NCBI RefSeq assembly: GCF_019969725.1
Contig: NZ_JAHXYW010000002.1
Location: forward strand, 186,001-250,000
Direction: 5' to 3'
Source: Neobacillus bataviensis
GTDB taxonomy: Bacteria; Bacillota; Bacilli; Bacillales_B; DSM-18226
Length of the DNA stretch: 64,000 nt
This document shows, in pieces, positions 26,539 through 34,611 of this stretch. The number at the start of each line of letters is the position of its first letter. Positions within the stretch are counted from its first letter, which is position 1. The notes under the pieces are model-generated. The model did no database searches and was not told where the DNA came from. It saw only the letters and a list, made by a program, of their open reading frames with translations. The position numbers and the translations under genes are program-made.

Positions 26539-27663
26539 ATGGACAATGGCATCACATTTAAAGATATAAAAAGAGGAAATTACTCCTCGATTTATCATCT
26601 CATTTATCAAAATCAGAAACTTTCTAAACAAGAAATCGCGAATCAACTAAATTTGAGTTTACCGACTGTGACCCAGAATCTTGTTCGCTTGGAAAAAGAA
26701 AAATTGATTGAGAAGAGTGGACAGTTTGAATCTTCGGTTGGCAGACGTGCCACAGCTTATGCAATTTGTCCGCAGGCTCGTATCAGCATTGGAGTGGAAA
26801 TTCAGAAAAAGACCGTACAAATTTTAGCCATTGATTTGCGTGGCCATGCTTTTCAGCAAAAGAGACTTCCGATGGATTATTCCAATGTGGAAAGCTATTA
26901 TAAGGAGTTAAGCTATGCTGTACAGTCTTTCATCTCATCTCTTAATGTGGAAGAGGATCAAATTCTCGGGATTGGTTTTGCCGTACAAGGATTAACATCA
27001 AATGACGGAAAAAAAATAACTTACGGAAAAATATTAATCCCAACAGGATTAGAGATTGAGGTTTTTTCACAATTTCTCCATTATCCTTGTATGTTTTTAC
27101 ATGATGCAAAGTGTGCGGCAACAACTGAGTTGTGGGTAAGCAATGATATTGGAGATGCTGTTTATCTCTCGATTGGTCCCCACCTTGGGGGAGCCATTAT
27201 TATAAATGATCAAATATATATGGGAAAACAAGGACATAGCGGAACGATTGAGCATATGACGATTAATCCTGACGGGCCTTCCTGTTACTGCGGAAAAAAA
27301 GGATGCATGGAAACGTATAGTTCTATTAATGCGCTTCTGGAAGAAGATGAATCATTAGATTTTTTCTTCCAACAGGTTCGTACGGGTATCCCTTCTTATA
27401 CGAAGAGGTGGAATTCCTTTTTAGATCAATTGGCATTTTCAATGAACAATATCCATCTTGTCCTTAACAGAGAATTTATACTTGGTGGACATCTATCTCC
27501 GTATTTAAAAGAAGAAGATATTGACGTTCTTCATGAAAAAATTAATGAAAAATCTGCATTTCCAAGTAATGAATCTTTTATTCATATAAGCCGTTCATCT
27601 GTAAATGGGGTACCTGTAGGAGCTGCTATCCCATTTATTCAATCCTTTTTGAATTCGATTTAA
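26539..27663 (+). CDS. ROK-family transcriptional repressor, XylR-like
   Basis: A 374-residue regulator. The N-terminal winged helix is LSKQEIANQLNLSLPTVTQNLVRLEKEKLIEKSG. The ROK domain has a degenerate glucokinase-like fold and the zinc motif CYCGKKGCMETYSS after GHSGTIEHM. ATG 26539 is preferred over 26527: GAGGT lies 5 bases upstream, and the earlier ATG lies within the operator. It is divergent from the SDR-kinase-symporter operon, with near-identical operators at both ends of the gap, so it almost certainly represses that operon until a sugar ligand binds. Confidence 0.9.
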   Translation: MDNGITFKDIKRGNYSSIYHLIYQNQKLSKQEIANQLNLSLPTVTQNLVRLEKEKLIEKSGQFESSVGRRATAYAICPQARISIGVEIQKKTVQILAIDLRGHAFQQKRLPMDYSNVESYYKELSYAVQSFISSLNVEEDQILGIGFAVQGLTSNDGKKITYGKILIPTGLEIEVFSQFLHYPCMFLHDAKCAATTELWVSNDIGDAVYLSIGPHLGGAIIINDQIYMGKQGHSGTIEHMTINPDGPSCYCGKKGCMETYSSINALLEEDESLDFFFQQVRTGIPSYTKRWNSFLDQLAFSMNNIHLVLNREFILGGHLSPYLKEEDIDVLHEKINEKSAFPSNESFIHISRSSVNGVPVGAAIPFIQSFLNSI

Positions 27664-27732
27664 TGATCACAGCTGTACGGTTGAAGCATTTGATGATTTT
27701 CATCAAAAGAAATTTCCTATAATTAAAACTTG

Positions 27733-27769
27733 AAGCCTTTTTTGCTGAACAAGCAAAGGAGGCTTTTTA
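27733..27769 (+). terminator. Intrinsic terminator of the ROK gene
   Basis: AAGCCT (27733-27738) and AGGCTT (27760-27765), with an inner TGCT/AGCA pair, are followed by TTTTAT. Another 8-bp hairpin, TTTGATGA/TCATCAAA, lies at 27689-27707 in the same tail. Confidence 0.75.
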
Positions 27770-27921
27770 TGGCTTTATTCAAGGCGGAGGCTCCGGTTTT
27801 AATCACAATTGGCGGGGAGATTGGTTATTTAAAACTAATTTACGACTGGAATGGGCATCGATATGAAGCAATAACGGTTAATTTTAAACGATCCATTCCA
27901 CCTCTTTATCAGGAATGCTCA

Positions 27922-27990
27922 ATAAGGAAATGCTTTCATATTTGGTTCCAAGGGCAAATAAGAATATTTTATAAACCGATGAACCTTGTT
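27922..27990 (+). pseudogene. Fragment of a second DUF3427 helicase 3' end
   Basis: Read in the right frame, the segment encodes KEMLSYLVPRANKNIL and a stop (TAA 27971-27973), matching the C-terminus of the helicase at 11531-14683, and continues into its terminator arm. About six differences in 69 bases; five of the six coding ones are synonymous. The preceding 150 bases (27769-27920) form an open frame behind AAAGGAGG that overlaps the terminator. That frame encodes about 50 unrecognised residues (MALFKAEAPVLITIGGEIGY...) and runs into the fragment out of frame. No complete helicase copy lies here. Confidence 0.8.
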
Positions 27991-28090
27991 GAGTTAAATC
28001 GAGTATGATCGCCACCCCTTAAAATTTCCACAATAATAAACATGACATTTATATGTGTTGAGTAATGGACATGTTTGAACTTATTGATTA

Positions 28091-28145
28091 TTGAATTCGC
28101 TTTCAAAAAGAATATAATGAACGTTGTTATCATTAATCAACGTTC
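28091..28145 (+). promoter_or_regulatory. Sigma-A promoter with downstream inverted repeat
   Basis: TTGAAT (28091-28096), 16 bases, TATAAT (28113-28118). Immediately downstream GAACGTTG (28119-28126) and CAACGTTC (28138-28145) form a perfect 8-bp inverted repeat with 11-base spacer, placed like a repressor site over the transcription start of the PEP-synthase-like gene. Confidence 0.65.
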
Positions 28146-28219
28146 TGTTAATAAATTTGAAATTTCTTACTAAGGTTTCATCAATAGCTGGTTACTTTTC
28201 TTTATAAAGGGGGCGCGAG

Positions 28220-30895
28220 ATGGTACAGTATGTGCTTAACTTTAATGAGATTGATAAAACAAGTCTCACTTACGTTGGGGGTAAGGGAGCGAATCTAGGT
28301 GAAATGAGCAAGGCAGGGTTTCCGGTCCCTAAAGGATTTTGTGTGACAACCGCTGCTTATCGCTCTTTTATTGAAACAAGCAGCGAAATGCATGAACTCT
28401 TTGAACTCCTTGATCAGCTAGATCCCGGCCAGCTGGACCGCCTTCAGGAATTGGGCAAACGGATTCGCGATCATCTTGAGTCATTAAGTATGCCAGATGA
28501 TATTCGAGCTTCCATATTACATGCCTGGAACGAGGCAGGAACGGAAACTTCCTATGCTATTCGATCCAGTGCTACAGCTGAAGATTTGCCGACAGCCTCC
28601 TTTGCAGGCCAACAAGATACGTATTTGAATATCATAGGACAGGAGCAGCTGCTCCAAGCGATCCAAAAGTGCTGGGCCTCCTTATTTACAGATCGGGCCA
28701 TTTCTTATCGGATCAAGAATCATTACGATCATCGTGATGTCTTTCTTTCGGTCGTGGTACAACAAATGGTTTTTCCCGAGGTATCTGGAATTATGTTTAC
28801 GGCGGATCCTGTGACAGGACATCGAAAAACCATCTCCATCGATGCGAGTTTTGGACTTGGAGAAGCACTTGTCTCCGGACTGGTTTCGGCTGACCTCTAT
28901 CAAGTTCGCTCAGGAAAAATTGTAAAAAAGCAGGTTTCTGACAAAAAAATAGCGATTTGTCCACTACCAGAGGGCGGCACAATCACCCAAGATATACCGC
29001 TGGATAAACAAAAGGAACAGGCTCTTTCTGATGAAAAAATAGTGGAGCTGGCAAAATTAGGAGAGCAAATCGAACATCATTATAACTCGGAACAGGATAT
29101 TGAGTGGGGATTGGCAGATGGCGAACTGTTTATTCTGCAAAGCCGCCCGATTACCTCTTTGTATCCGATTCCTTCTCATCAACATGACGCAAAATTGCAT
29201 TTCTTCATTTCCTTTGGGCATCAGCAGATGATGACCGAAGCAATGAAGCCGTTAGCGCTTTCCATTTGGCGTACGTTATTCCCATTTGGAAAAGGGAGGA
29301 GTACCGCCGCTGAAAGTGAAGCAATGCTGCCAGCTGGCGGCCGATTGTTTTTAGATTTAACTAAACTGTTATATTGGAAACCCGCTCGAAAAATAATGCC
29401 TGTGGCACTAAGCAATATTGACGAATTAATCAGCAATGCCTGTATCCAATTTATGGAGCGTGAACAATTTCAAAAGCAAGCCGTACCTGATAGGAAGGTT
29501 AGCCAAAAAGCACGGAAATTTGTCAAACTGGTTTTGACGAATGTCATCAAGAACCTTCTCTTTAGGGATCCTTTTCACTCTGTTCAGCAGTGTGATAAAT
29601 ATATGAACAGCCTGGTACAGAAAAGCAAAGCAGAAATCTCACAAGTCTCAGGTGCCAAGAGAATCAAATGGATTCAAGAGCGTTCAGGGAATTTGCTGTG
29701 GACTCTTTTTAAGGACCTCTTCCACTACCCCATCTCCGGAATTGTGACATTCAAGTTAATCCAACATTCCTCTAAACGTTGGTTGGGAGATGATCAGCAA
29801 GTTCATCTCCTTAATAAATCTTTAGATGGGAATGTTACTAGTGAAATGGGTCTTGCCCTAGGGGATTTGGCGGATACTGCCAGAAAGTATCCCGAGGTGG
29901 TCGAATATTTAAAGCACGCGGAAAACGATTCCTTCTACCAAGGATTTGGCGGGCTCAGGGGCGGAGACATTTTCCGTGAACAATTCGAACGTTTTATCAG
30001 CCTCTATGGAATGCGTTGTCCCGGGGAAATCGACATCACGAAACCGCGCTGGCGAGAGGCCCCAACGATGCTTGCATCATCGATTATCAGTCATGTTCAA
30101 AATATGAATTCGGGGGAACACCGGGAGAAGTTTAACCAAGGAAAAATTGAAGCGGAACAGGCTGCTCAGTCTTTGCTTAAAAGAGTACGAATGACGAGTG
30201 GCGGGTTGATTAAAGAAAGATGGATGTCTCGTTTGATTACTGTTTTCCGAGGAAGAATGGGCATTCGTGAACATCCTAAATTTATCATGGTGCAGCATTT
30301 GGATCTATATAAAAAGGCTATATTGGAAGAAGCGGACCTGATGAAGGACAAGGGGATTCTAAATCATTCAGCCGATGTGTTTTACCTCACTTTAGATGAG
30401 ATCAGGATGATATTGGAAGAACGTTTTACAGAAGATGTGCAGGGGTTAATCGAGCATCGGAAAAAGGATTATGAACGATCTCAAAAGCTGGCCCCTCCTC
30501 GTGCAATGACGAGTGAAGGGGAGATCATTACAGGCAGAAGGGGCGATTTTAAAGCACCGGCTGGGGCTTTTGCAGGTACGCCCGTTTCCCCGGGTGTTGT
30601 CGAAGGTTATGCGAAAGTGGTATTAAGTCCGGAAAAAGCGGATTTACAGCCAGGGGAGATCTTAATTGCACCTTTCACAGACCCAGGCTGGACGACTCTG
30701 TTTCATTCCTCAAAGGCTCTAGTAATGGAAGTAGGGGGGCTGATGACCCATGGTGCGGTAGTGGCGCGAGAGTATGGAATTCCAGCTGTTGCAGGTGTGG
30801 ACGGGGCGACACGGAAAATTAAAAACGGCCAGCGTATTCGTGTGAATGGAACGGAAGGATACGTGCAAATTCTGGGCGAAGACCAAAATGAGTAG
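28220..30895 (+). CDS. PEP synthase / rifampicin phosphotransferase-like enzyme
   Basis: An 891-residue dikinase. N-terminal PPDK ATP-grasp domain (about 1-320: VGGKGANLGEMSKAGFPVPKGFCVTT, YAIRSSATAEDLPTASFAGQQDT, EQDIEWGLADGELFILQSRPI), a middle region (about 330-780) and a C-terminal swivelling His domain with the catalytic His near 844 in GGLMTHGAVVAREYGIPAV. This layout is shared by PEP synthases and rifamycin-inactivating phosphotransferases (RPH). The middle region starting SFGHQQMMTEAMKPLALS, then AGGRLFLDLT, resembles the RIF-binding domain of RPH more than E. coli PpsA, so drug inactivation is a real option. GGGGGC precedes the ATG. Promoter with palindrome upstream, terminator downstream; single-gene unit. 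Confidence 0.82.
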   Translation: MVQYVLNFNEIDKTSLTYVGGKGANLGEMSKAGFPVPKGFCVTTAAYRSFIETSSEMHELFELLDQLDPGQLDRLQELGKRIRDHLESLSMPDDIRASILHAWNEAGTETSYAIRSSATAEDLPTASFAGQQDTYLNIIGQEQLLQAIQKCWASLFTDRAISYRIKNHYDHRDVFLSVVVQQMVFPEVSGIMFTADPVTGHRKTISIDASFGLGEALVSGLVSADLYQVRSGKIVKKQVSDKKIAICPLPEGGTITQDIPLDKQKEQALSDEKIVELAKLGEQIEHHYNSEQDIEWGLADGELFILQSRPITSLYPIPSHQHDAKLHFFISFGHQQMMTEAMKPLALSIWRTLFPFGKGRSTAAESEAMLPAGGRLFLDLTKLLYWKPARKIMPVALSNIDELISNACIQFMEREQFQKQAVPDRKVSQKARKFVKLVLTNVIKNLLFRDPFHSVQQCDKYMNSLVQKSKAEISQVSGAKRIKWIQERSGNLLWTLFKDLFHYPISGIVTFKLIQHSSKRWLGDDQQVHLLNKSLDGNVTSEMGLALGDLADTARKYPEVVEYLKHAENDSFYQGFGGLRGGDIFREQFERFISLYGMRCPGEIDITKPRWREAPTMLASSIISHVQNMNSGEHREKFNQGKIEAEQAAQSLLKRVRMTSGGLIKERWMSRLITVFRGRMGIREHPKFIMVQHLDLYKKAILEEADLMKDKGILNHSADVFYLTLDEIRMILEERFTEDVQGLIEHRKKDYERSQKLAPPRAMTSEGEIITGRRGDFKAPAGAFAGTPVSPGVVEGYAKVVLSPEKADLQPGEILIAPFTDPGWTTLFHSSKALVMEVGGLMTHGAVVAREYGIPAVAGVDGATRKIKNGQRIRVNGTEGYVQILGEDQNE

Positions 30896-31027
30896 AACAC
30901 ACCCTGCCGCCGCTAAATGCTGACGGATACAGTGCAATTCTTTAACTCCCCGTGAATCGGAGTAAAGTGCTTCCAAAAAGTCCGATTGGCGACACTTGTT
31001 ATTACGTGTGACTTAAAAGATCATCTG

Positions 31028-31064
31028 AGTGCTTTACTTCTTTAAGGGGTAAAGCATTCTTTTT
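31028..31064 (+). terminator. Intrinsic terminator after the dikinase gene
   Basis: AGTGCTTTAC pairs with GTAAAGCATT around a short loop and is followed by CTTTTTATT. The gene stop is 130 bases upstream; nothing else is seen in between. Confidence 0.75.
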
Positions 31065-31085
31065 ATTCATTAAAAAGGTATTAAA

Positions 31086-31137
31086 TTGATTTTTCAAAAT
31101 ATATATGGTTATAATTAGTACCAGGTAATAGTACTAA
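31086..31137 (+). promoter_or_regulatory. Promoter of fabH-like gene with FapR-like palindrome
   Basis: TTGATT (31086-31091), 18 bases, TATAAT (31110-31115). TTAGTAC (31115-31121) and GTACTAA (31131-31137) form a perfect inverted repeat overlapping the -10 and start. The half-site resembles FapR boxes that control fatty-acid genes in Bacillus, but the spacing between halves is longer than I remember for FapR, so the regulator is uncertain. Confidence 0.6.
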
Positions 31138-31160
31138 CCAATAAAAGTGGGGTGGAACGT

Positions 31161-32168
31161 TTGATCGGAGCAAGAATAACAGCTATAGGGACATATGTTC
31201 CCGAAAAGAAATTAACAAATTTTGAGCTTGAGCAAATGGTCGAAACAAATAATGAGTGGATTATTCAACGAACAGGGATTCATGAACGGAGAATCACTCG
31301 GCCTGATGAATTCACCAGTGATTTATGTGTGTCAGCTGTAAAAGATTTAATGCAAAGATATAACAAAAACGTTGAAGATGTAGATATGATTATTGTGGCA
31401 ACAAGCACACCTGATTTTCCATTTCCATCCGTCTCAAGTATCATTCAGGACAGATTAAATATATCTCAAACAGGTGCAATAGATTTAAGTGCGGCCTGTG
31501 CAGGATTTGTTTATGCGCTGCATACAGCACACAATTATATTGCATCTGGACTCCACAGAAAGATACTCGTTATTGGGGCGGATACATTATCAAAAATTAC
31601 GGATTATACCGATAGAAGCACATGTATTTTATTTGGTGACGGTGCTGGTGCGGTGTTGGTTGAAAGGGACGAACAATCAAAAAGTTTCATTGGGTTTCAT
31701 CTGGGAAGTGACGGAAGAGGTGCACAGCATGTATATCGTCCGGGGTTATCAAAAAAGGTCAATGGGATTGAGTTAATTGATACCCAATATCTTGTCCAAA
31801 ATGGCAGAGAAGTTTTTCGATGGGTTGTAAGGAACGTTCCTGATAGTGTTAGACAGATTTTAGCAAAGACCCAAATGAGTTTAGATCAAGTGGATTGGTT
31901 TATACCACATAGTGCTAACTTAAGGTTGATTGAGCCGATTTGCGGAAAATTAGAATACCCAATGGATAAAACTCTTTATAGCCTGGTCAACTTTGGAAAT
32001 ACTTCTGCTGCTACGATTCCTTTAGCACTTGACCTTGGAATCCGTGAGGGTAAAGTCAAAAATGGGGATCGAGTTCTTATGTATGGTTTTGGGTCGGGTT
32101 TGGTTCATGCTGGACAACTTTTAGAAATAGATCTTGATGAATTAATTAATGCTCCAACACCGTTATAA
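31161..32168 (+). CDS. fabH: Beta-ketoacyl-ACP synthase III (FabH)
   Basis: A 335-residue condensing enzyme that starts fatty-acid chains by joining acyl-CoA with malonyl-ACP. The triad is visible: Cys about 113 in DLSAACAGFVYAL, His in FIPHSANLRLIE and Asn in VNFGNTSAATIP. The start is probably TTG 31161, 6 bases after GGGGTGG; GTG 31152 is within that site. It stands alone, away from fabF/D/G, and so is likely a second FabH, as is common in branched-chain-fatty-acid Bacillus. Its promoter carries a FapR-like palindrome. A role in a specialised metabolite is also possible given the siderophore genes downstream. Confidence 0.9.
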   Translation: MIGARITAIGTYVPEKKLTNFELEQMVETNNEWIIQRTGIHERRITRPDEFTSDLCVSAVKDLMQRYNKNVEDVDMIIVATSTPDFPFPSVSSIIQDRLNISQTGAIDLSAACAGFVYALHTAHNYIASGLHRKILVIGADTLSKITDYTDRSTCILFGDGAGAVLVERDEQSKSFIGFHLGSDGRGAQHVYRPGLSKKVNGIELIDTQYLVQNGREVFRWVVRNVPDSVRQILAKTQMSLDQVDWFIPHSANLRLIEPICGKLEYPMDKTLYSLVNFGNTSAATIPLALDLGIREGKVKNGDRVLMYGFGSGLVHAGQLLEIDLDELINAPTPL

Positions 32169-32204
32169 TATAAATTCTTGTGTGCTTTAACACAATAAGG
32201 AATA

Positions 32205-32365
32205 GAAGTAAAAGCTGAGATTCAACATAAGCAAGAAGGCAGCATTAGAAAATCGCAGGCAAGTATACATGCAGTGAAACAGCCAAAATGCATGCTGCCC
32301 CAAACTCTGCCATTTTTTCAAAAGCCTCTTCGGCGGATTCGAATGGAACTGATGCTGCCAGTGAA
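32205..32365 (+). pseudogene. Decayed copy of part of the DUF1906 secreted-protein gene
   Basis: About 160 bases match 40741-40900, the linker region of the DUF1906 gene, with roughly 85-90 percent identity by eye. They share AACATAAGCAAGAAGGC, AAAATCGCAGGCAAGT and ATGCATGCTGCCCCAAAC. One base is missing (ACATGCAGTG against ACATGCCAGTG), so the frame is broken. No signal-peptide part or catalytic domain is present, and it has no start. It sits just before the siderophore operon. Confidence 0.85.
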
Positions 32366-32421
32366 GGAGTATATACTTGTATTTTTGAGAGTGTGTATCA
32401 CTGCAAAATCGCATTTTAATA

Positions 32422-32462
32422 AAAGGCATGGACGCTAGTAAATTAGGCTCCATGCCTTTTTT
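32422..32462 (+). terminator. Intrinsic terminator before the siderophore operon
   Basis: AAAGGCATGGA (32422-32432) and TCCATGCCTTT (32449-32459) form an 11-bp stem followed by TTTTT. It probably ended the transcript of fabH or of the gene from which the preceding fragment came. Confidence 0.82.
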
Positions 32463-32506
32463 CTATTGCTTAGGAAACATTTTTTAGGTCTAAAGTCATT
32501 TGACGA

Positions 32507-32521
32507 TGATAATCATTTTCA
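32507..32521. promoter_or_regulatory. Fur box 1
   Basis: TGATAATCATTTTCA matches the 7-1-7 Fur inverted repeat with one mismatch in the right half, about 90 bases before the first siderophore synthetase. Confidence 0.7.
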
Positions 32522-32548
32522 ATTAAGATAAAACTCAAGTTAACTAAC

Positions 32549-32563
32549 TGATAATAATTATCA
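32549..32563. promoter_or_regulatory. Fur box 2, perfect 7-1-7
   Basis: TGATAATAATTATCA is a perfect 7-1-7 Fur box. With box 1 it indicates iron-repressed transcription of the siderophore operon that begins at 32611. Confidence 0.9.
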
Positions 32564-32610
32564 TTATCGATTAAAAAGCATGTTCTCGAGATGGAAAGGG
32601 GAAAAACCAA

Positions 32611-34611
32611 GTGAACACAATTTATCCAAAAAGTATGAGTACAATACATAATCAGGTTTTTGACGAAGAAGAAGCCAAAACCTTAGCCTACATTAGCCGT
32701 GAAGATACTGAATTGGCAGAGTCCTATTTGCTGAATCTTCAGGCAGGAAGAAGAGGTATTTTTCAACGTTTATTTCAGGCTCTGGTACGAGAAAAAATAT
32801 TCCAAGAAGAGAGAATTTCATGGTCGAAAAAGTCAGTCACAAGAATTTGCATTGAGCTTCCCAGCAGAAAAACACTCCAGGCTGTCGTGAAGAAGCGGCA
32901 TTCACTTGGAAGATTTGATTTAGAGGGGGATTTGTTTTTATTTGATCGTGAGTCTTTTATTATCCTGACACATCCTGTTGAACTTCTCGATTTGTTATTG
33001 AATGAAGGACTGTTAAACGAAGTAACAGAAAAGCAGTTTAGCCGATTCAAAATGGAAATTCAAAATGGAGTGGCTAATTTAGCCTTGGCCTTAGCAGGTG
33101 CTTCCCGAAGAAAACTGGAGTTAGTTAAAGCTGCCAGCCTAAAAAACATACATACCTCTTTACAATGGGTGGCCAAACAGAGTAAGGAGGATCGGAGCTT
33201 TAGTCCGCTTGCATTCTATGAACAATGGGTTGTTGAAGGGCATCCCCTGCATCCGGGAGCCAAGACAAAGTTTGGTCTTGATGTGGGAGATGTAATCCAG
33301 TATTCACCTGAATGGGGGGCTTCTCCAAAGGCAGCTCTTGTGGCGGTGGCAAAAGACTATTGCCAAACGACATCAGTCGATGTCCGGACTGTGACAACTT
33401 GTTTGTTCCAGGAGTATGAAGAGTTAAAATCGACGGTTGAAATGATATTGCAAAATCAGGAGTTAAATCCTGAGCAATTCGAGTTGATTCCCGTTCATCC
33501 ATGGCAGTTTGATCATACTTTATACACTATGTACAAAAAGGAGATTGAGCAAAAAAGGATCGTTCCTATTTCGAACTTCCGCATTCCTACACAGTCTTTG
33601 GTTTCTTTTCGATCATTAGCCCCCATTCAAAATCGTGGGGATAAAAAGCATCATATTAAAACGGCTGTGAATGTGCAAACAACCAGTGCTGTTCGTACTG
33701 TTTCACCTAATTCCGTGGAAAATGGGCCCGTTCTTTCGAAAATACTGACCACAATTCAAGAAAAAGAGAATCATTTTGCGAGAAGTTTTATCGTCCTTCA
33801 AGAACGGGCAGGTATTTACTTTCAACCATCCAATCAAGACTTGTCGGAAGAGGAGCGTTGGACCCTTCAAGCCAACTTAGCATCGATTTTACGGGAGAAT
33901 CCTGAGAACCTTGTCAACCATGAAGAGGAAATCCCTATGGCTGCTGCAGCACTTCTGGCAGAGTCACCTATTAGCGGGAAGCCTATTGCTGTTGAGCTGA
34001 TAGAGAAACTAGCCCTCCATTATCAATTATCTAATCTGGCAGAGGCGGCGTCTTTATTTATCGAAAAGTATGCGCAAATATCGTTACCGGGTTTTTTAAC
34101 TTTAATGGTTCGGTATGGAATTAGTTTAGAGGGTCATATGCAAAACAGTGTTTCTATTTTTCGTAATGGTGAGCCGGTACGGATTCTTTTAAGAGATTTC
34201 GGTGGTGTTCGTATTTTACCGGAAAGATTAGAAAAGCAAGGTTTTTATGCAGCGTTTTATCCGGGTTCATCCATCGTAACAGAAGAAGTTGAACAAATCC
34301 GCAATATAATCTCGTATTCTGTCATGCAAAACCATTTTGCTGAATTGATCTCCTGTATTGTTCGTACCTTAGGATTCGAAGAGGAGCAGCTCTGGAAGCG
34401 GGTTGCCTCAGTATGCAGAGCTGTTTTTGAAGAATTGAAGAAAGATCCGTCTATTGCAGACCAGGCTGCAGCAGATGAGCATGCTCTTTTTCAACCTATG
34501 ATTAATTTGAAGGCTCTAACGACGATGAGACTGCGAGGGGATATTACAGCCTATTCGTTTATGAAAGTCCCCAATCCTTTGATGGAATGGAAAGGAGAGA
34601 TTCAGGGATGA
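32611..34611 (+). CDS. NIS siderophore synthetase, IucA/IucC family (first)
   Basis: A 666-residue NRPS-independent siderophore synthetase that uses ATP to join a carboxylate such as citrate with an amine or alcohol. The IucA/IucC core has VEGHPLHPGAKTKFG (phosphate-binding HPxxKT motif), IPVHPWQF, KTAVNVQTTSAVRTVSPN and LPGFLTLMVRYGISLEGHMQNSV. A FhuF-like C-terminal segment ends in LTTMRLRGDITAYSFMKVPNPL. The start is GTG 32611 with AAAGGGG upstream. It is the first gene of a Fur-controlled operon; its TGA overlaps the ATG of the next gene by four bases. Confidence 0.92.
   Translation: MNTIYPKSMSTIHNQVFDEEEAKTLAYISREDTELAESYLLNLQAGRRGIFQRLFQALVREKIFQEERISWSKKSVTRICIELPSRKTLQAVVKKRHSLGRFDLEGDLFLFDRESFIILTHPVELLDLLLNEGLLNEVTEKQFSRFKMEIQNGVANLALALAGASRRKLELVKAASLKNIHTSLQWVAKQSKEDRSFSPLAFYEQWVVEGHPLHPGAKTKFGLDVGDVIQYSPEWGASPKAALVAVAKDYCQTTSVDVRTVTTCLFQEYEELKSTVEMILQNQELNPEQFELIPVHPWQFDHTLYTMYKKEIEQKRIVPISNFRIPTQSLVSFRSLAPIQNRGDKKHHIKTAVNVQTTSAVRTVSPNSVENGPVLSKILTTIQEKENHFARSFIVLQERAGIYFQPSNQDLSEEERWTLQANLASILRENPENLVNHEEEIPMAAAALLAESPISGKPIAVELIEKLALHYQLSNLAEAASLFIEKYAQISLPGFLTLMVRYGISLEGHMQNSVSIFRNGEPVRILLRDFGGVRILPERLEKQGFYAAFYPGSSIVTEEVEQIRNIISYSVMQNHFAELISCIVRTLGFEEEQLWKRVASVCRAVFEELKKDPSIADQAAADEHALFQPMINLKALTTMRLRGDITAYSFMKVPNPLMEWKGEIQG

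Noticed and set aside
14697..27990. Integrative element using the helicase 3' end as attachment site
   Set aside because: The repeat is imperfect with synonymous-type changes and no integrase or mobility gene lies between, so site-specific integration is less likely than homologous recombination of diverged DNA.
28009..28219. Rifamycin-associated element (RAE) upstream of the dikinase gene
   Set aside because: The inverted repeat there (GAACGTTG/CAACGTTC) does not resemble the GC-rich actinomycete RAE, so it is reported only as a generic palindrome.
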